DNA of 64,000 nucleotides from Bacteroidota bacterium (lineage in GTDB: Bacteria > Bacteroidota > Bacteroidia > Chitinophagales > Chitinophagaceae). The first letter of the stretch is position 1. Each line of letters begins with the position of its first letter. The stretch lies in contig JAFDXL010000008.1 in NCBI GenBank assembly GCA_018267955.1, positions 372,001 to 436,000 on the forward strand. The letters run 5' to 3'. Shown here one piece after another: positions 52,654 to 60,750 of the stretch. The notes under the pieces were generated by a model. It made no database searches and had not been told where the DNA came from. It saw only the letters and a program-made list of their open reading frames with translations. Both the position numbers and the translations under genes were made by a program.

Positions 52654-52730
52654 GAGCCACTGCCGGATCTGTTGGGGTGCAGCAGGGAGGAGTGGCTCAA
52701 AACCGTTTAACGACGGTTCTTTTTATTAAC
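52654..52730 (+). promoter_or_regulatory. Structured RNA / attenuator-like element between rpsM and rpsK
   Basis: An 8-bp stem GAGCCACT / AGTGGCTC (52654-52661 with 52691-52698) encloses an inner hairpin CTGTT / AGCAG (52669-52673 with 52681-52685) and an unpaired GGAGG. Two bases later a second hairpin AACCGT / ACGGTT (52701-52706 with 52713-52718) is followed by CTTTTTATT, like an intrinsic terminator. A terminator-like hairpin inside a ribosomal-protein operon suggests attenuation or protein-binding feedback. The mechanism is inferred. Confidence 0.5.
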
Positions 52731-52753
52731 GACTACCTTAGTTCAAAATTAAA

Positions 52754-53155
52754 ATGGCAAAAGCTCAATCTTCTGCAAAAGCCGCGGCTAAAAAGCGCGT
52801 AGTAAAAGTTGATCCGCACGGCGATGTGCATATCAGCGCAACATTCAATAACATCATCGTAAGCATTACCAACAAACAAGGCCAGGTAATTTCATGGTCT
52901 TCTGCAGGTAAAATGGGCTTCCGTGGTTCTAAAAAGAACACCCCATACGCTGCTCAGATGGCTTCTCAGGACTGCGGTAAAGTAGCAGCCGATGCAGGTC
53001 TGAAGAAAGTAGACGTATTCGTTAAAGGTCCTGGTTCTGGCCGTGAAGGTGCTATCCGTGCTTTAGCAGCAGTTGGTATCGAAGTAGTATCTATCAAAGA
53101 CGTTACTCCTATGCCGCACAATGGTTGCCGCCCTCCTAAAAAACGTAGGGTATAA
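52754..53155 (+). CDS. rpsK: 30S ribosomal protein S11
   Basis: S11 forms part of the platform of the small subunit. The 133-residue protein has the conserved [40 protein letters not shown] and the C-terminal [21 protein letters not shown] are also diagnostic. The Asn-Gly in HNGCRP is the usual isoaspartate site. It is preceded by the attenuator-like element and followed by a 106-bp gap containing a hairpin. Confidence 0.98.
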   Translation: MAKAQSSAKAAAKKRVVKVDPHGDVHISATFNNIIVSITNKQGQVISWSSAGKMGFRGSKKNTPYAAQMASQDCGKVAADAGLKKVDVFVKGPGSGREGAIRALAAVGIEVVSIKDVTPMPHNGCRPPKKRRV

Positions 53156-53202
53156 TCTACAACCACATTAATAGTATTTTTTTTAATTTTTAAATAATAA
53201 TA

Positions 53203-53245
53203 CTGCTACGTATCGGGTTTTACGATTTTAAATGAGACGCAGCAG
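53203..53245 (+). promoter_or_regulatory. Hairpin in the rpsK-rpsD gap
   Basis: CTGCTACGT (53203-53211) pairs with ACGCAGCAG (53237-53245), eight pairs with one mismatch. An inner ATCG / CGAT pair lies between them. The structure ends 16 nt before the rpsD ATG, close enough to affect translation. S4 is the usual autoregulator of this operon, so an S4 site is possible but unproven. Confidence 0.4.
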
Positions 53246-53261
53246 GTAACAAAAATCGAAA

Positions 53262-53867
53262 ATGGCACGTTATACAGGACCAAAAAACAGAATCTGCCGC
53301 ATATTCGGCGAACCAATCTTAGGCTCAGGCAAAAACCTGCAAAAGAATAGCAATCCTCCGGGACAGCACGGCCCTTCTAAAAAGCGCAAGGCTGCAAGTG
53401 AATATGCTATTCAGCTGAAAGAAAAACAAAAAGCTAAGTATACCTATGGTGTTTTGGAAAAACAATTCCGCAACACATATACTGAAGCTGCACGTCTGAA
53501 GGGTGCAACTGGTGAGAACCTGATCAAATTGCTGGAAGCTCGTCTGGACAATACAGTATTTCGTTTAGGTATTGCACCTACTCGTCCTGCTGCCCGTCAG
53601 CTGGTTTCTCACAAACACATTATGGTTAATGGCGAGATCGTAAACATCCCGTCTTACCAAATGAAACCGGGAGACATCATTGAACTGAAGCCAAAGAGCA
53701 AGGTGAATACAGATGTTACCAGCATGATACGCGGTAAAAACCCTAAGATCAGCTGGGTTGACTGGAACGAAAAAGATCTGAAAGGTACATACATTGCTCA
53801 TCCGGAACGCGAATCAGTTCCTGAGAACATTAAGGAGCAATTGATAGTGGAATTGTACTCTAAGTAA
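53262..53867 (+). CDS. rpsD: 30S ribosomal protein S4
   Basis: S4 nucleates small-subunit assembly and, in model bacteria, represses its own operon. The 201-residue protein starts MARYTGPKNRICRIFGEPIL and includes NPPGQHGPSKKRK. The S4 RNA-binding domain at about residues 92-150 reads ARLDNTVFRLGIAPTRPAARQ followed by HIMVNGEIVNIPSY. The N-terminus has only one Cys, so it is the zinc-free form. Confidence 0.98.
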   Translation: MARYTGPKNRICRIFGEPILGSGKNLQKNSNPPGQHGPSKKRKAASEYAIQLKEKQKAKYTYGVLEKQFRNTYTEAARLKGATGENLIKLLEARLDNTVFRLGIAPTRPAARQLVSHKHIMVNGEIVNIPSYQMKPGDIIELKPKSKVNTDVTSMIRGKNPKISWVDWNEKDLKGTYIAHPERESVPENIKEQLIVELYSK

Positions 53868-53876
53868 TAATTTTAC

Positions 53877-53915
53877 GCTCCTGCTTCACCGCAGGAGCTT
53901 TGCTTGTTTTTAGCA
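53877..53915 (+). promoter_or_regulatory. GC-rich hairpin plus T-runs between rpsD and rpoA
   Basis: A perfect 8-bp stem GCTCCTGC / GCAGGAGC (53877-53884 with 53891-53898) with loop TTCACC is followed by TTTGCTTGTTTTT. It resembles an imperfect intrinsic terminator, placed 60 bp before rpoA. It could reduce readthrough to rpoA or mark an RNA processing site. Confidence 0.45.
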
Positions 53916-53959
53916 GGCACCCCAATAACACAAAAACGTAAAAAAATCAAAAGCTCAAT

Positions 53960-54955
53960 ATGGCCATATTGAATTTTCAAAAACCGGATAAGATAGTTCT
54001 TCAGAAAGCTAATGACTTCGAAGCACAATTCGAATTCCGTCCTCTGGAACAAGGATATGGTGTTACCATTGGTAACGCTCTTCGTCGTGTATTGCTTTCT
54101 TCTCTGGAAGGGTATGCGATCACTGCTATCAAAATAGCTGGTGCAGATCACGAATTTGCTACCATCAAAGGTGTACTCGAAGATGTTACTGAGATCATCC
54201 TGAACCTGAAACAGGTACGCCTGAAAAAGGCTGTAGAAGGGGATGTTACTTCTGACAGGGTAGAACTGACTATCAAAGGTAAAGAAGCGTTTACTGCTGC
54301 TATGATCGGCGAAGCGCTGCCTAACTTTGAAGTTATGAACCCCGAACTGGTTATCTGCAGCATGGATCCTGGTACTACTTTCCAGATCGAACTGCATATC
54401 GGCAAAGGCCGTGGCTATGTTCCTGCAGAAGAAAATCGTCCTAAAGAAGCGCCGCTGGGTATTATCGCCATCGACTCTATCTACACACCGATCAAAAATG
54501 TAAAATACAGTATCGAAAACACCCGCGTTGAACAACGTACGGACTTCGAAAAACTGATAATGGAAGTTTCTACAGATGGTACTATCCATCCTGAAGAAGC
54601 TGTAAAAGAAGCTTCACGCATCCTTATCCAGCACCTGATGATCATCACCGATGAGAACATCTCACTGGATACTAAGCGCGAAGAAAAAGAAGCAGTGGTA
54701 GATGAAGAAACACTGCAACTGCGCAAAGTATTGAACACTCCTCTGGAAGATCTGGAACTTTCTGTACGTGCATTCAACTGTCTGAAAGCTGCTAAGATCA
54801 ATTCTCTGAGCGAGCTGGTACAATACACTCAGGAAGAACTGATGAAATTCCGCAACTTTGGTCAGAAATCTCTGTCTGAAATTGAACAGGTGCTGGGCGA
54901 ACGCGGTCTGCACTTCGGTATGGATATCAGCAAATTCCACCGCAGCAACGATTAA
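53960..54955 (+). CDS. rpoA: DNA-directed RNA polymerase alpha subunit
   Basis: This 331-residue alpha subunit forms the dimer on which RNA polymerase assembles. The N-terminal domain has the conserved [20 protein letters not shown] and [10 protein letters not shown]. The C-terminal domain at about residues 255-320 ([20 protein letters not shown], then [18 protein letters not shown]) contacts DNA and activators. The length and domain order are normal. An AT-rich inverted repeat separates it from rplQ. Confidence 0.98.
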   Translation: MAILNFQKPDKIVLQKANDFEAQFEFRPLEQGYGVTIGNALRRVLLSSLEGYAITAIKIAGADHEFATIKGVLEDVTEIILNLKQVRLKKAVEGDVTSDRVELTIKGKEAFTAAMIGEALPNFEVMNPELVICSMDPGTTFQIELHIGKGRGYVPAEENRPKEAPLGIIAIDSIYTPIKNVKYSIENTRVEQRTDFEKLIMEVSTDGTIHPEEAVKEASRILIQHLMIITDENISLDTKREEKEAVVDEETLQLRKVLNTPLEDLELSVRAFNCLKAAKINSLSELVQYTQEELMKFRNFGQKSLSEIEQVLGERGLHFGMDISKFHRSND

Positions 54956-54963
54956 TATTAATT

Positions 54964-55026
54964 CAAAATCCAAAAGTAAAAATTCAAAAAACGGATCATT
55001 TTACTTTTGGATTTTGCTTTTTGAAT
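54964..55026. repeat. Interleaved AT-rich inverted repeats between rpoA and rplQ
   Basis: CAAAATCCAAAAGTAAAA (54964-54981) is perfectly matched by its reverse complement at 54999-55016. A second pair, ATTCAAAAA (54982-54990) and TTTTTGAAT (55018-55026), is interleaved with the first in the order A, B, A', B'. The arms could form alternative hairpins or a pseudoknot-like fold. Confidence 0.6.
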
Positions 55027-55091
55027 TTTTACTTAACATCAGTACTTCATATTCCTTGACACGGTATGAAGGAATTTAAAAACTAACAGTC

Positions 55092-55649
55092 ATGCGTCAC
55101 GGAGACAAAATCAAAAATCTAAGCCGTACAGCCTCGCATCGCCGGGCTTTATTGTCAAACCTTGCTAGCCAGCTTATCGAGCACAAGCGTATTGTTACCA
55201 CCCTTGCTAAGGCCAAATCTCTGCGTGTTTATGTAGAGCCGCTGCTGACACGTGGTAAAAGCGATACCATGCACAACCGTCGTGTAGTGTTCAGCTACCT
55301 GCAGGATAAAGAAGCTATCAAAGAATTGTTTAGCACTATCGGCGATAAAATAGCTAACCGCCCGGGTGGTTATACTCGTATCATCAAATTGCCTCGCCGT
55401 ATGGGTGACGCTGCTGATATGGCTATGATCGAGCTGGTTGATTTCAACGAGATCTACAAAACCGGTACTAAAGATGCAGCTGCTAAGAAAACCCGTCGTA
55501 GCCGTCGTGGTAACGCAGCTCCTGCTAAGAAAACAGAAACTGCTGCTCCTGCTGCAGAAGCTTCAGCTCCTGTTATCGAAGAATCTCCTGCAGTTCCTGA
55601 GATCAACGAAGCACCTGCTACAGAAGGTACAGAAGAAAGCAACGCTTAA
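55092..55649 (+). CDS. rplQ: 50S ribosomal protein L17 with extended C-terminal tail
   Basis: The first 120 residues are standard L17 ([20 protein letters not shown], then [19 protein letters not shown] and [28 protein letters not shown]). The protein continues to 185 residues with a low-complexity tail: a basic [16 protein letters not shown] patch, then an Ala/Pro/Glu-rich stretch ending EESNA. The tail is longer than the usual 115-130-residue L17 and is probably disordered. It is the last gene of the operon, before a terminator. Confidence 0.97.
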   Translation: MRHGDKIKNLSRTASHRRALLSNLASQLIEHKRIVTTLAKAKSLRVYVEPLLTRGKSDTMHNRRVVFSYLQDKEAIKELFSTIGDKIANRPGGYTRIIKLPRRMGDAADMAMIELVDFNEIYKTGTKDAAAKKTRRSRRGNAAPAKKTETAAPAAEASAPVIEESPAVPEINEAPATEGTEESNA

Positions 55650-55669
55650 TTTTTTTAATAAGCATATTG

Positions 55670-55697
55670 ATAAAGGCTACCATTTGGTAGCCTTTAT
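55670..55697 (+). terminator. Terminator of the infA-rplQ operon
   Basis: A perfect 13-bp stem ATAAAGGCTACCA / TGGTAGCCTTTAT is separated by TT. Confidence 0.85.
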
Positions 55698-55728
55698 TAT
55701 TTCCGTTACTTAGTAACTTGCCCCCTCT

Positions 55729-56445
55729 ATGTGCACTGTAACTTTTGTTCCCACTCAAACCGGCATTTTTCTATCTTCTAACAGGGATGAACTTGTTTTA
55801 AGAAAGCCTGCTACTCCGCCCATGGAGCATCAATATAGTTTTGGCAAAATATTATTTGCACAGGATGGCGAAAAGGGTGGCACCTGGATGGGTGCACACG
55901 AGAATGGCAATATTATGGTGCTGATGAACGGTGCGTTTGAGCGTCATAAAAGACAGGAAGCTTACAGGGAGAGTAGGGGTATTATTTTCCTCGAAATATT
56001 CAATGGGCCTGAGCCGGTTCGGAATTTCGATACAATAGAGCTCAATGATATAGAACCATTCACCTTAGTACAATGGCAGCAGGATAATTCTTCTCTTTGG
56101 GAAATGCGCTGGGATGGCGAAAGTAAATTTATTGCAGAGAAGAAGCCGGACCTTCCTCAAATATGGTCGTCTGCAATGCTGTACGATAAGCCGGTAATTG
56201 AAAAGAGGGAACAGTGGTTTGATAAGTGGTTGCAGGAAGGTCACAATTTCAATTTCCAGGAAATAATGAAGTTTCACGAGTTTGGTGGCGATGGTGATGA
56301 AATGACAGACCTGAAAATGAATAGGAATGGAATTCTTAAAACCGTTAGTATTACAGTGGTAGAGGCTTTAGATAATGAGTTTGTAATGCACTATCATGAT
56401 ACCATATCTGGTGAGCGGTTTAAGAATGAATGGCGGCACAAATAG
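55729..56445 (+). CDS. NRDE / TANGO2-family protein
   Basis: This 238-residue protein begins MCTVTFVPTQTGIFLSSNRD and has the NRDE motif that names the TANGO2 (DUF833) family. GGTWMGAHENGNIMVLMNG is also conserved. The N-terminal Met-Cys suggests an Ntn-hydrolase-like nucleophile if the Met is removed. Bacterial members have no settled function; animal TANGO2 has been linked to heme or lipid handling. It stands alone after the ribosomal operon terminator. Confidence 0.85.
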   Translation: MCTVTFVPTQTGIFLSSNRDELVLRKPATPPMEHQYSFGKILFAQDGEKGGTWMGAHENGNIMVLMNGAFERHKRQEAYRESRGIIFLEIFNGPEPVRNFDTIELNDIEPFTLVQWQQDNSSLWEMRWDGESKFIAEKKPDLPQIWSSAMLYDKPVIEKREQWFDKWLQEGHNFNFQEIMKFHEFGGDGDEMTDLKMNRNGILKTVSITVVEALDNEFVMHYHDTISGERFKNEWRHK

Positions 56446-56446
56446 T

Positions 56447-56454
56447 TAACTTTG
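56447..56454 (+). promoter_or_regulatory. -7 promoter box of the cytochrome-c-like lipoprotein gene
   Basis: TAACTTTG is an exact match starting 2 nt after the stop codon of the NRDE gene and about 42 nt before the GTG at 56497. Confidence 0.45.
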
Positions 56455-56496
56455 AGATAATATTAGCTTCATAACTTGCTGACAAACAAAACAAAC

Positions 56497-56928
56497 GTGC
56501 GTCAGTTAAGTCAAAAAATCGCAGCTATATCTATTGCAGCAATTGCTCTGGTGTCTTGCAAGCATAACGCTGCAAATTTCGTAGTAACACCTGCAAATAC
56601 AGGAAATCCAACTTCTAATGCGCCGACAGCTTGTGATACTACAAATGTTAGCTATAGCAAAGATGTTCAGCCAATTATCAGGAACAACTGCTATGAATGT
56701 CATGCAACTTCCGTTACACAGGAAGGCGGCCTTAACCTGGAGGATACCACTTCATTAAAGCAATATTTAACGAAGCACTATCGCGGGGATGGTATATATG
56801 GTTCTCAGTTAATGCATATCATCAATCAACTACCGGGTAGTTTACAAATGCCACCAAGCTATAAGCTCGACTCTTGTTCCATAAATAAAATACAGCGTTG
56901 GATACACCTTGGCGCCCCTATTTCTTAA
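56497..56928 (+). CDS. Cytochrome-c-like lipoprotein (single CxxCH)
   Basis: From a GTG at 56497 this is a 143-residue protein with a lipoprotein signal peptide (RQLSQKIAAISIAAIALVSC; lipid-bearing Cys near residue 21). Its mature domain has one heme-binding motif NCYECHAT. The segment VSYSKDVQPIIRNNCYECH is typical of Bacteroidota cytochrome-c-like / PSCyt1 domains. A methionine in LQMPPSYKLD could be the distal ligand. The longer frame starting at a TTG at 56476 is less likely. It converges on YitT with a 4-bp overlap. Confidence 0.8.
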   Translation: MRQLSQKIAAISIAAIALVSCKHNAANFVVTPANTGNPTSNAPTACDTTNVSYSKDVQPIIRNNCYECHATSVTQEGGLNLEDTTSLKQYLTKHYRGDGIYGSQLMHIINQLPGSLQMPPSYKLDSCSINKIQRWIHLGAPIS

Positions 56929-57824
56929 TGTAACGGGCGCTTCTTTATCATACCGCCTTTGGTATCATTGATAGTATGCTGGATGATGAATGCATCATTA
57001 TCCACTTTTTCTACCTCGTGTACCAGGCGATGAACTTCAAGGCGGGTTACTACCGAGAATATGATCTTGCGGTCTTCATCAATAATGCCTTTTTTCCCAA
57101 ATCCTCCTTCGCCCTTGTATATAGTTACTGCCCTGCCCAGGTTGTTAATAATGGTCGATTTTATTTCGTCTGCCTTTTCAGATATAATGGTCACTCCGAT
57201 ATACTCTTCAATACCGGTTATAAGAAAGTCAACCGTCTTCGACGCAGACAAATAAGTGAGCATAGAATAGAGTGCAGTTTCGATGTTGATAAGCAATGCA
57301 GATACGCAAAATAGAAGCACATTAAAAAGGGCGATAACATCCCCAACACTCATGCTGGAATTGCGGGTAATATAAATGGCCATTACCTCCGTGCCATCTA
57401 TCACACTACCCCCCCGAATAGCAAGTCCTATGCCTGCGCCAAGGAAAAAGCCCCCGAAAACTGCGATCAGTAATTTGTCGTTAGTAATATGGGGCAAGTC
57501 TATGAACGCAACAATCACCGCCAGGCCGGCAATAGCTAGTAATGTTTTCAAGGCAAATTCTCTGGATATCTGCCGTATGGCAATAATAATAAAAGGAATA
57601 TTGATCAGGACTATCAATATCGGCAAGGGAAAGCCGGTCAGCCTTGTTATTAACAGCGATATACCTGTAACACCACCATCCAGGAACCCATTGGGTAATA
57701 AAAAGCCTTTAAGGCCAATGGCTGCTGAGCAGATGCCTGCGCAGATAAGGAAAAATTCTTTTGACCTTTTCAGTCCTGGGTTGCCCGGTTTAGCAGATCC
57801 TGTATGATGTTGTGCGCTATTCAT
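56925..57824 (-). CDS. YitT-family membrane protein (DUF161/DUF2179)
   Basis: This 299-residue protein has five or six transmembrane segments in its first two thirds (starting FFLICAGICSAAIGLKGFLL). It has the family signature NGFLDGGVTGISLLI and the GTEVMAIY segment. A soluble C-terminal DUF2179 domain follows (ITIISEKADEI, GEGGFGKKGIIDEDRKIIFSVV). YitT-type proteins are widespread and of unknown transport function. The ATG at 57824 is preferred over 57893 because it removes an implausible N-terminal extension. Confidence 0.88.
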   Translation of the reverse strand: MNSAQHHTGSAKPGNPGLKRSKEFFLICAGICSAAIGLKGFLLPNGFLDGGVTGISLLITRLTGFPLPILIVLINIPFIIIAIRQISREFALKTLLAIAGLAVIVAFIDLPHITNDKLLIAVFGGFFLGAGIGLAIRGGSVIDGTEVMAIYITRNSSMSVGDVIALFNVLLFCVSALLINIETALYSMLTYLSASKTVDFLITGIEEYIGVTIISEKADEIKSTIINNLGRAVTIYKGEGGFGKKGIIDEDRKIIFSVVTRLEVHRLVHEVEKVDNDAFIIQHTINDTKGGMIKKRPLH

Positions 57825-57990
57825 CGGTGTATAGATGTTTTTAAAGATAATAAAACAAACCCTCAACATAGGTAAACAGAATGTCAAGGCCATGCTAAAT
57901 ATCGTTCTGCAGGGAGCAAAACAGCAAAAAATGGCTATCTTGTTCCCCGAGCCCCTTATAATAGGTTTTAAATAAAGTCTTTAAATCAAA

Positions 57991-59115
57991 ATGTCTGTAA
58001 CAATAAAACGTTGCGATTCACTGAATGATCTGAAAAAATTTGTTCAGTTTCCTTACGACCTGTATAAAAGCAACAAATATTGGGTTCCCCCGATGAAAAA
58101 AGATGAGCTGAATGCATTGCAGCCCGCAACAAACCCTGCATTCGGCATTTGCGAAGCTCAGTTTTGGCTGGCCATTAAGGACGGAAAGGTAGCTGGCAGG
58201 GTAGGGGCTATTGTTAATAAAGCCTACAACGAAAAGGTTGGTGAAAATAAATGTCGCCTCAGCCGTATCGAATTCATAGATGATAAAGAAGTAAGCAAGG
58301 CATTATTAGATACGGTAGAACAATGGGCTAAGGAGAAAGGAATGGATGGCGTACATGGCCCGCTTGGTTTCACTAACCTCGATCACCAGGCTATTCTTAT
58401 CGAAGGCTTCGATCATCTTCCCTCCATAGCATCAGAATATCATTTGCCATATTATAAAGCGCATTTTGAAGCTGCCGGCTATGAAAAAGAAATGGATTGG
58501 GTGGAGTTTCGCCTGAAGCTGGAAAAAGAAATACCGGAGAAAGCACTGAAGCTGAATGACATGATCCAAAGGCGCTATAACCTGAAGGTGGTTCATTTTG
58601 CCAACAGGGAAGAGATGAAAAAATATGCGCCCTGCGTGCTGGAACTTTTAAATGTCGCTTTCGGAGACTTATTCAGCTTTGTGGCAATGAATAAAGAGCT
58701 TTCTCAATTCTATATAGATAAGTACTTCAATATTCTCAACCCTGAGTTTGTAAAAGTTATTGAAGACAAGGATGGCAATATTATCGGTTTCATTATTAGT
58801 TTACCATCTCTGAGCGAGGCTATGCAAAAGGCTGGCGGTAAATTGTTCCCATTCGGCTGGTACTACCTCACGCAGGCATTAAAGAAACCTAAAGTGGTAG
58901 ACTTATTACTCACTGGTATACATCCCGATTGGCAGGCGCAGGGCGTCAGTGCATTGCTTATTACAGAACTGCAAAAGGTGATGCAAAAGCATGGTGTCGA
59001 ATACGTAGAAACAACCGGTATGATCGAAACCAATGAAAAGGCCATCAACCACTGGAAGAATTACGATCATATACAACACAAACGCAAACGTTGTTTTGTA
59101 AAGATGTTCAAATAA
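57991..59115 (+). CDS. Acyl-CoA N-acyltransferase-like protein (GNAT fold)
   Basis: This 374-residue cytoplasmic protein looks like a double GNAT-fold protein. The N-terminal half has WLAIKDGKVAGRVGAIVN. The middle carries VHGPLGFTNLDHQAILIEGF, a signature of a conserved Bacteroidota family with no assigned substrate. The C-terminal half has GIHPDWQAQGVSALLI, like an acetyl-CoA-binding loop, followed by TGMIETNEKAINHWKNY. The reaction is unknown. It is monocistronic with a terminator. Confidence 0.75.
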   Translation: MSVTIKRCDSLNDLKKFVQFPYDLYKSNKYWVPPMKKDELNALQPATNPAFGICEAQFWLAIKDGKVAGRVGAIVNKAYNEKVGENKCRLSRIEFIDDKEVSKALLDTVEQWAKEKGMDGVHGPLGFTNLDHQAILIEGFDHLPSIASEYHLPYYKAHFEAAGYEKEMDWVEFRLKLEKEIPEKALKLNDMIQRRYNLKVVHFANREEMKKYAPCVLELLNVAFGDLFSFVAMNKELSQFYIDKYFNILNPEFVKVIEDKDGNIIGFIISLPSLSEAMQKAGGKLFPFGWYYLTQALKKPKVVDLLLTGIHPDWQAQGVSALLITELQKVMQKHGVEYVETTGMIETNEKAINHWKNYDHIQHKRKRCFVKMFK

Positions 59116-59121
59116 ATAATG

Positions 59122-59144
59122 AAGCCCCGATTACGGGGCTTTTT
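59122..59144 (+). terminator. Terminator after the GNAT-like gene
   Basis: The 8-bp stem AAGCCCCG / CGGGGCTT encloses ATTA and is followed by a T-run. Confidence 0.85.
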
Positions 59145-59146
59145 GT

Positions 59147-59827
59147 TTAGAGAAGATTCTTTTCCTGCAGGCCTTGCAACTCCATATATTTTTTGAAGGC
59201 CTTAATATCTTCCTGTACCAGTTTTTCAAACGAAGGATTGAACAAGCGCGATACAGCGTTGCCGACAATTCCCAACGGTGCCCGATAAGTGATAACCACA
59301 CTTACTTTGGTAGCGCCTCCACCTACATCTTCAAAGGTTACTTTGCCGGCGTTAACTACACTTGCGCCAGGTAGGGAATTCCAGCCGATCATCTCGTTCG
59401 GAATATCTTTTACTATTTCTGCATACCATTCAACCGCACCGCCCGGTATTTTAGCTTTCCAGTGAGATGTTTTGCTATCAATACTTTTTACACTTTCCAG
59501 GTGGTTCATAAATAAAGGCAGGTTCTCTACATTCCGCCAGAATTCATAAACCTCATCCCTCGAGCGTCCAACTATAACACTGGTACGTGCATTGATATTG
59601 CGCACAGGATTGGCAAGTTTTTCTTTGTTAAAAACACTATAGAGAGTGCAGTGTCCGGTTATTCCACGATAAAACAGGTATAATCCTGCTGACAACAATG
59701 GAAGGTTAAAATTTTTGTTTTTGGCTACATAACTGCCAACCAGCAAACCGCCAATTACCGATAATACCCGTTCCGGCATGCTTACGTTTATTTCCGGTTT
59801 TCCGGATACTGATGAATTCTCGATCAT
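59147..59827 (-). CDS. SRPBCC-family protein with N-terminal membrane segments (DUF2892-like)
   Basis: This 226-residue protein has a hydrophobic N-terminal part (MPERVLSVIGGLLVGSYVA and LPLLSAGLYLFYRGITGHC) like DUF2892 membrane domains. A START/SRPBCC lipid-binding-type domain follows at about residues 75-215 (TSVIVGRSRDEVYEFWRNVE, IPGGAVEWYAEIV, KVTFEDVGGGATKV). SRPBCC domains bind hydrophobic ligands such as quinones or polyketides. The ligand is unknown. It is convergent with the GNAT-like gene. Confidence 0.8.
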   Translation of the reverse strand: MIENSSVSGKPEINVSMPERVLSVIGGLLVGSYVAKNKNFNLPLLSAGLYLFYRGITGHCTLYSVFNKEKLANPVRNINARTSVIVGRSRDEVYEFWRNVENLPLFMNHLESVKSIDSKTSHWKAKIPGGAVEWYAEIVKDIPNEMIGWNSLPGASVVNAGKVTFEDVGGGATKVSVVITYRAPLGIVGNAVSRLFNPSFEKLVQEDIKAFKKYMELQGLQEKNLL

Positions 59828-59927
59828 AACTAATTGTTTTACGGTTCAGTAGTTTATTTCACGACTTCACTGATAACAATCATAAAAATTATACCATTAA
59901 CTCATGGTAAAACCTTTAATGTTTAAA

Positions 59928-59935
59928 TAGCTTTG
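59928..59935 (+). promoter_or_regulatory. -7 promoter box of the ku-ligD operon
   Basis: TAGCTTTG is an exact TAnnTTTG match 38 nt before the ku ATG. Confidence 0.5.
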
Positions 59936-59973
59936 GCATTGTTTTTATCTGTTAACTTAATAAAACAGGTACT

Positions 59974-60750
59974 ATGCGTGCTATATGGAGCGGCGCCATC
60001 GGCTTTGGCCTGGTAAATATTCCCATCAAATTATACAGTGCTATAGAAGATAGCACCTTAGATCTTGATATGCTGGATAAGAAAGATCATGCGAATATCA
60101 AGTTCCAGCGTGTCAATGAGAATACGGGCAGGGTAGTGAAATGGGAAGATATCGTTAAAGGGTATAAGTACAATGACGATTATGTTGTATTAGAGGATGA
60201 AGACTTTGAAAAGGCGAACCCGGAAAAAAGCCATGTGATTGCTATTAACGAATTTGTGAAGGAAGATAGCATCTCGAGTATGTACTACGAGAACGTTTAT
60301 TATGCTGAACCCGCAAAGGGGGGGGAACGTGCCTATGCATTGCTTAGAGAGGCACTAAAAGAAAGTGATAAAGTAGCGTTGGGTAGTTTTGTGATGCGCA
60401 CCAAAGAGAATTTCTGTATGCTGAAGGCAGATGGTGATGTGGTGCTACTGCTGAAATTGAGATTTCCGCAGGAGATCCGCGATAGCAAGGAAGTTGCCGC
60501 TCCGGCAAAAACATCCGTAAAACCTGCTGAACTGAAAATGGCACTAGCCCTTATTAATCAGCTTACACCGAAGAAGTTTGATATTACCAAATATAAAGAC
60601 ACCTATACAGATGCTTTGATGAAGATAATAGAATCAAAAGCTAAGGGCAAACGCATAGCTAAGCCAAAGTTCAAAATTGTGCATAACAAGACAAAAGACA
60701 TCATGGCGCAATTGAAAGAAAGCATCGAGAAAAGTAAAAAAGCATCCTGA
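59974..60750 (+). CDS. ku: Bacterial Ku, DNA end-binding protein
   Basis: Ku forms a ring dimer that binds double-strand DNA ends and recruits LigD for non-homologous end joining. The 258-residue protein starts MRAIWSGAIGFGLVNIPIKL, the family signature, and includes RVNENTGRVVKWEDIVKGY and YYAEPAKGGERAYALLREAL. A Lys-rich C-terminal tail follows, as is usual for bacterial Ku. Its TGA overlaps the ATG of the LigD phosphoesterase ORF (TGATG... with the A shared), so translation is coupled. Confidence 0.96.
   Translation: MRAIWSGAIGFGLVNIPIKLYSAIEDSTLDLDMLDKKDHANIKFQRVNENTGRVVKWEDIVKGYKYNDDYVVLEDEDFEKANPEKSHVIAINEFVKEDSISSMYYENVYYAEPAKGGERAYALLREALKESDKVALGSFVMRTKENFCMLKADGDVVLLLKLRFPQEIRDSKEVAAPAKTSVKPAELKMALALINQLTPKKFDITKYKDTYTDALMKIIESKAKGKRIAKPKFKIVHNKTKDIMAQLKESIEKSKKAS

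Noticed and set aside
53873-54589. A 238-codon open frame antisense to rpoA
   Set aside because: It is rich in Phe, Arg, Cys and Asp with no motif and mirrors the rpoA codon pattern.
59892-59909. Small inverted repeat TACCAT / ATGGTA before ku
   Set aside because: A 6-bp arm in AT-rich sequence, without a second copy in the window, is too weak to call an operator.
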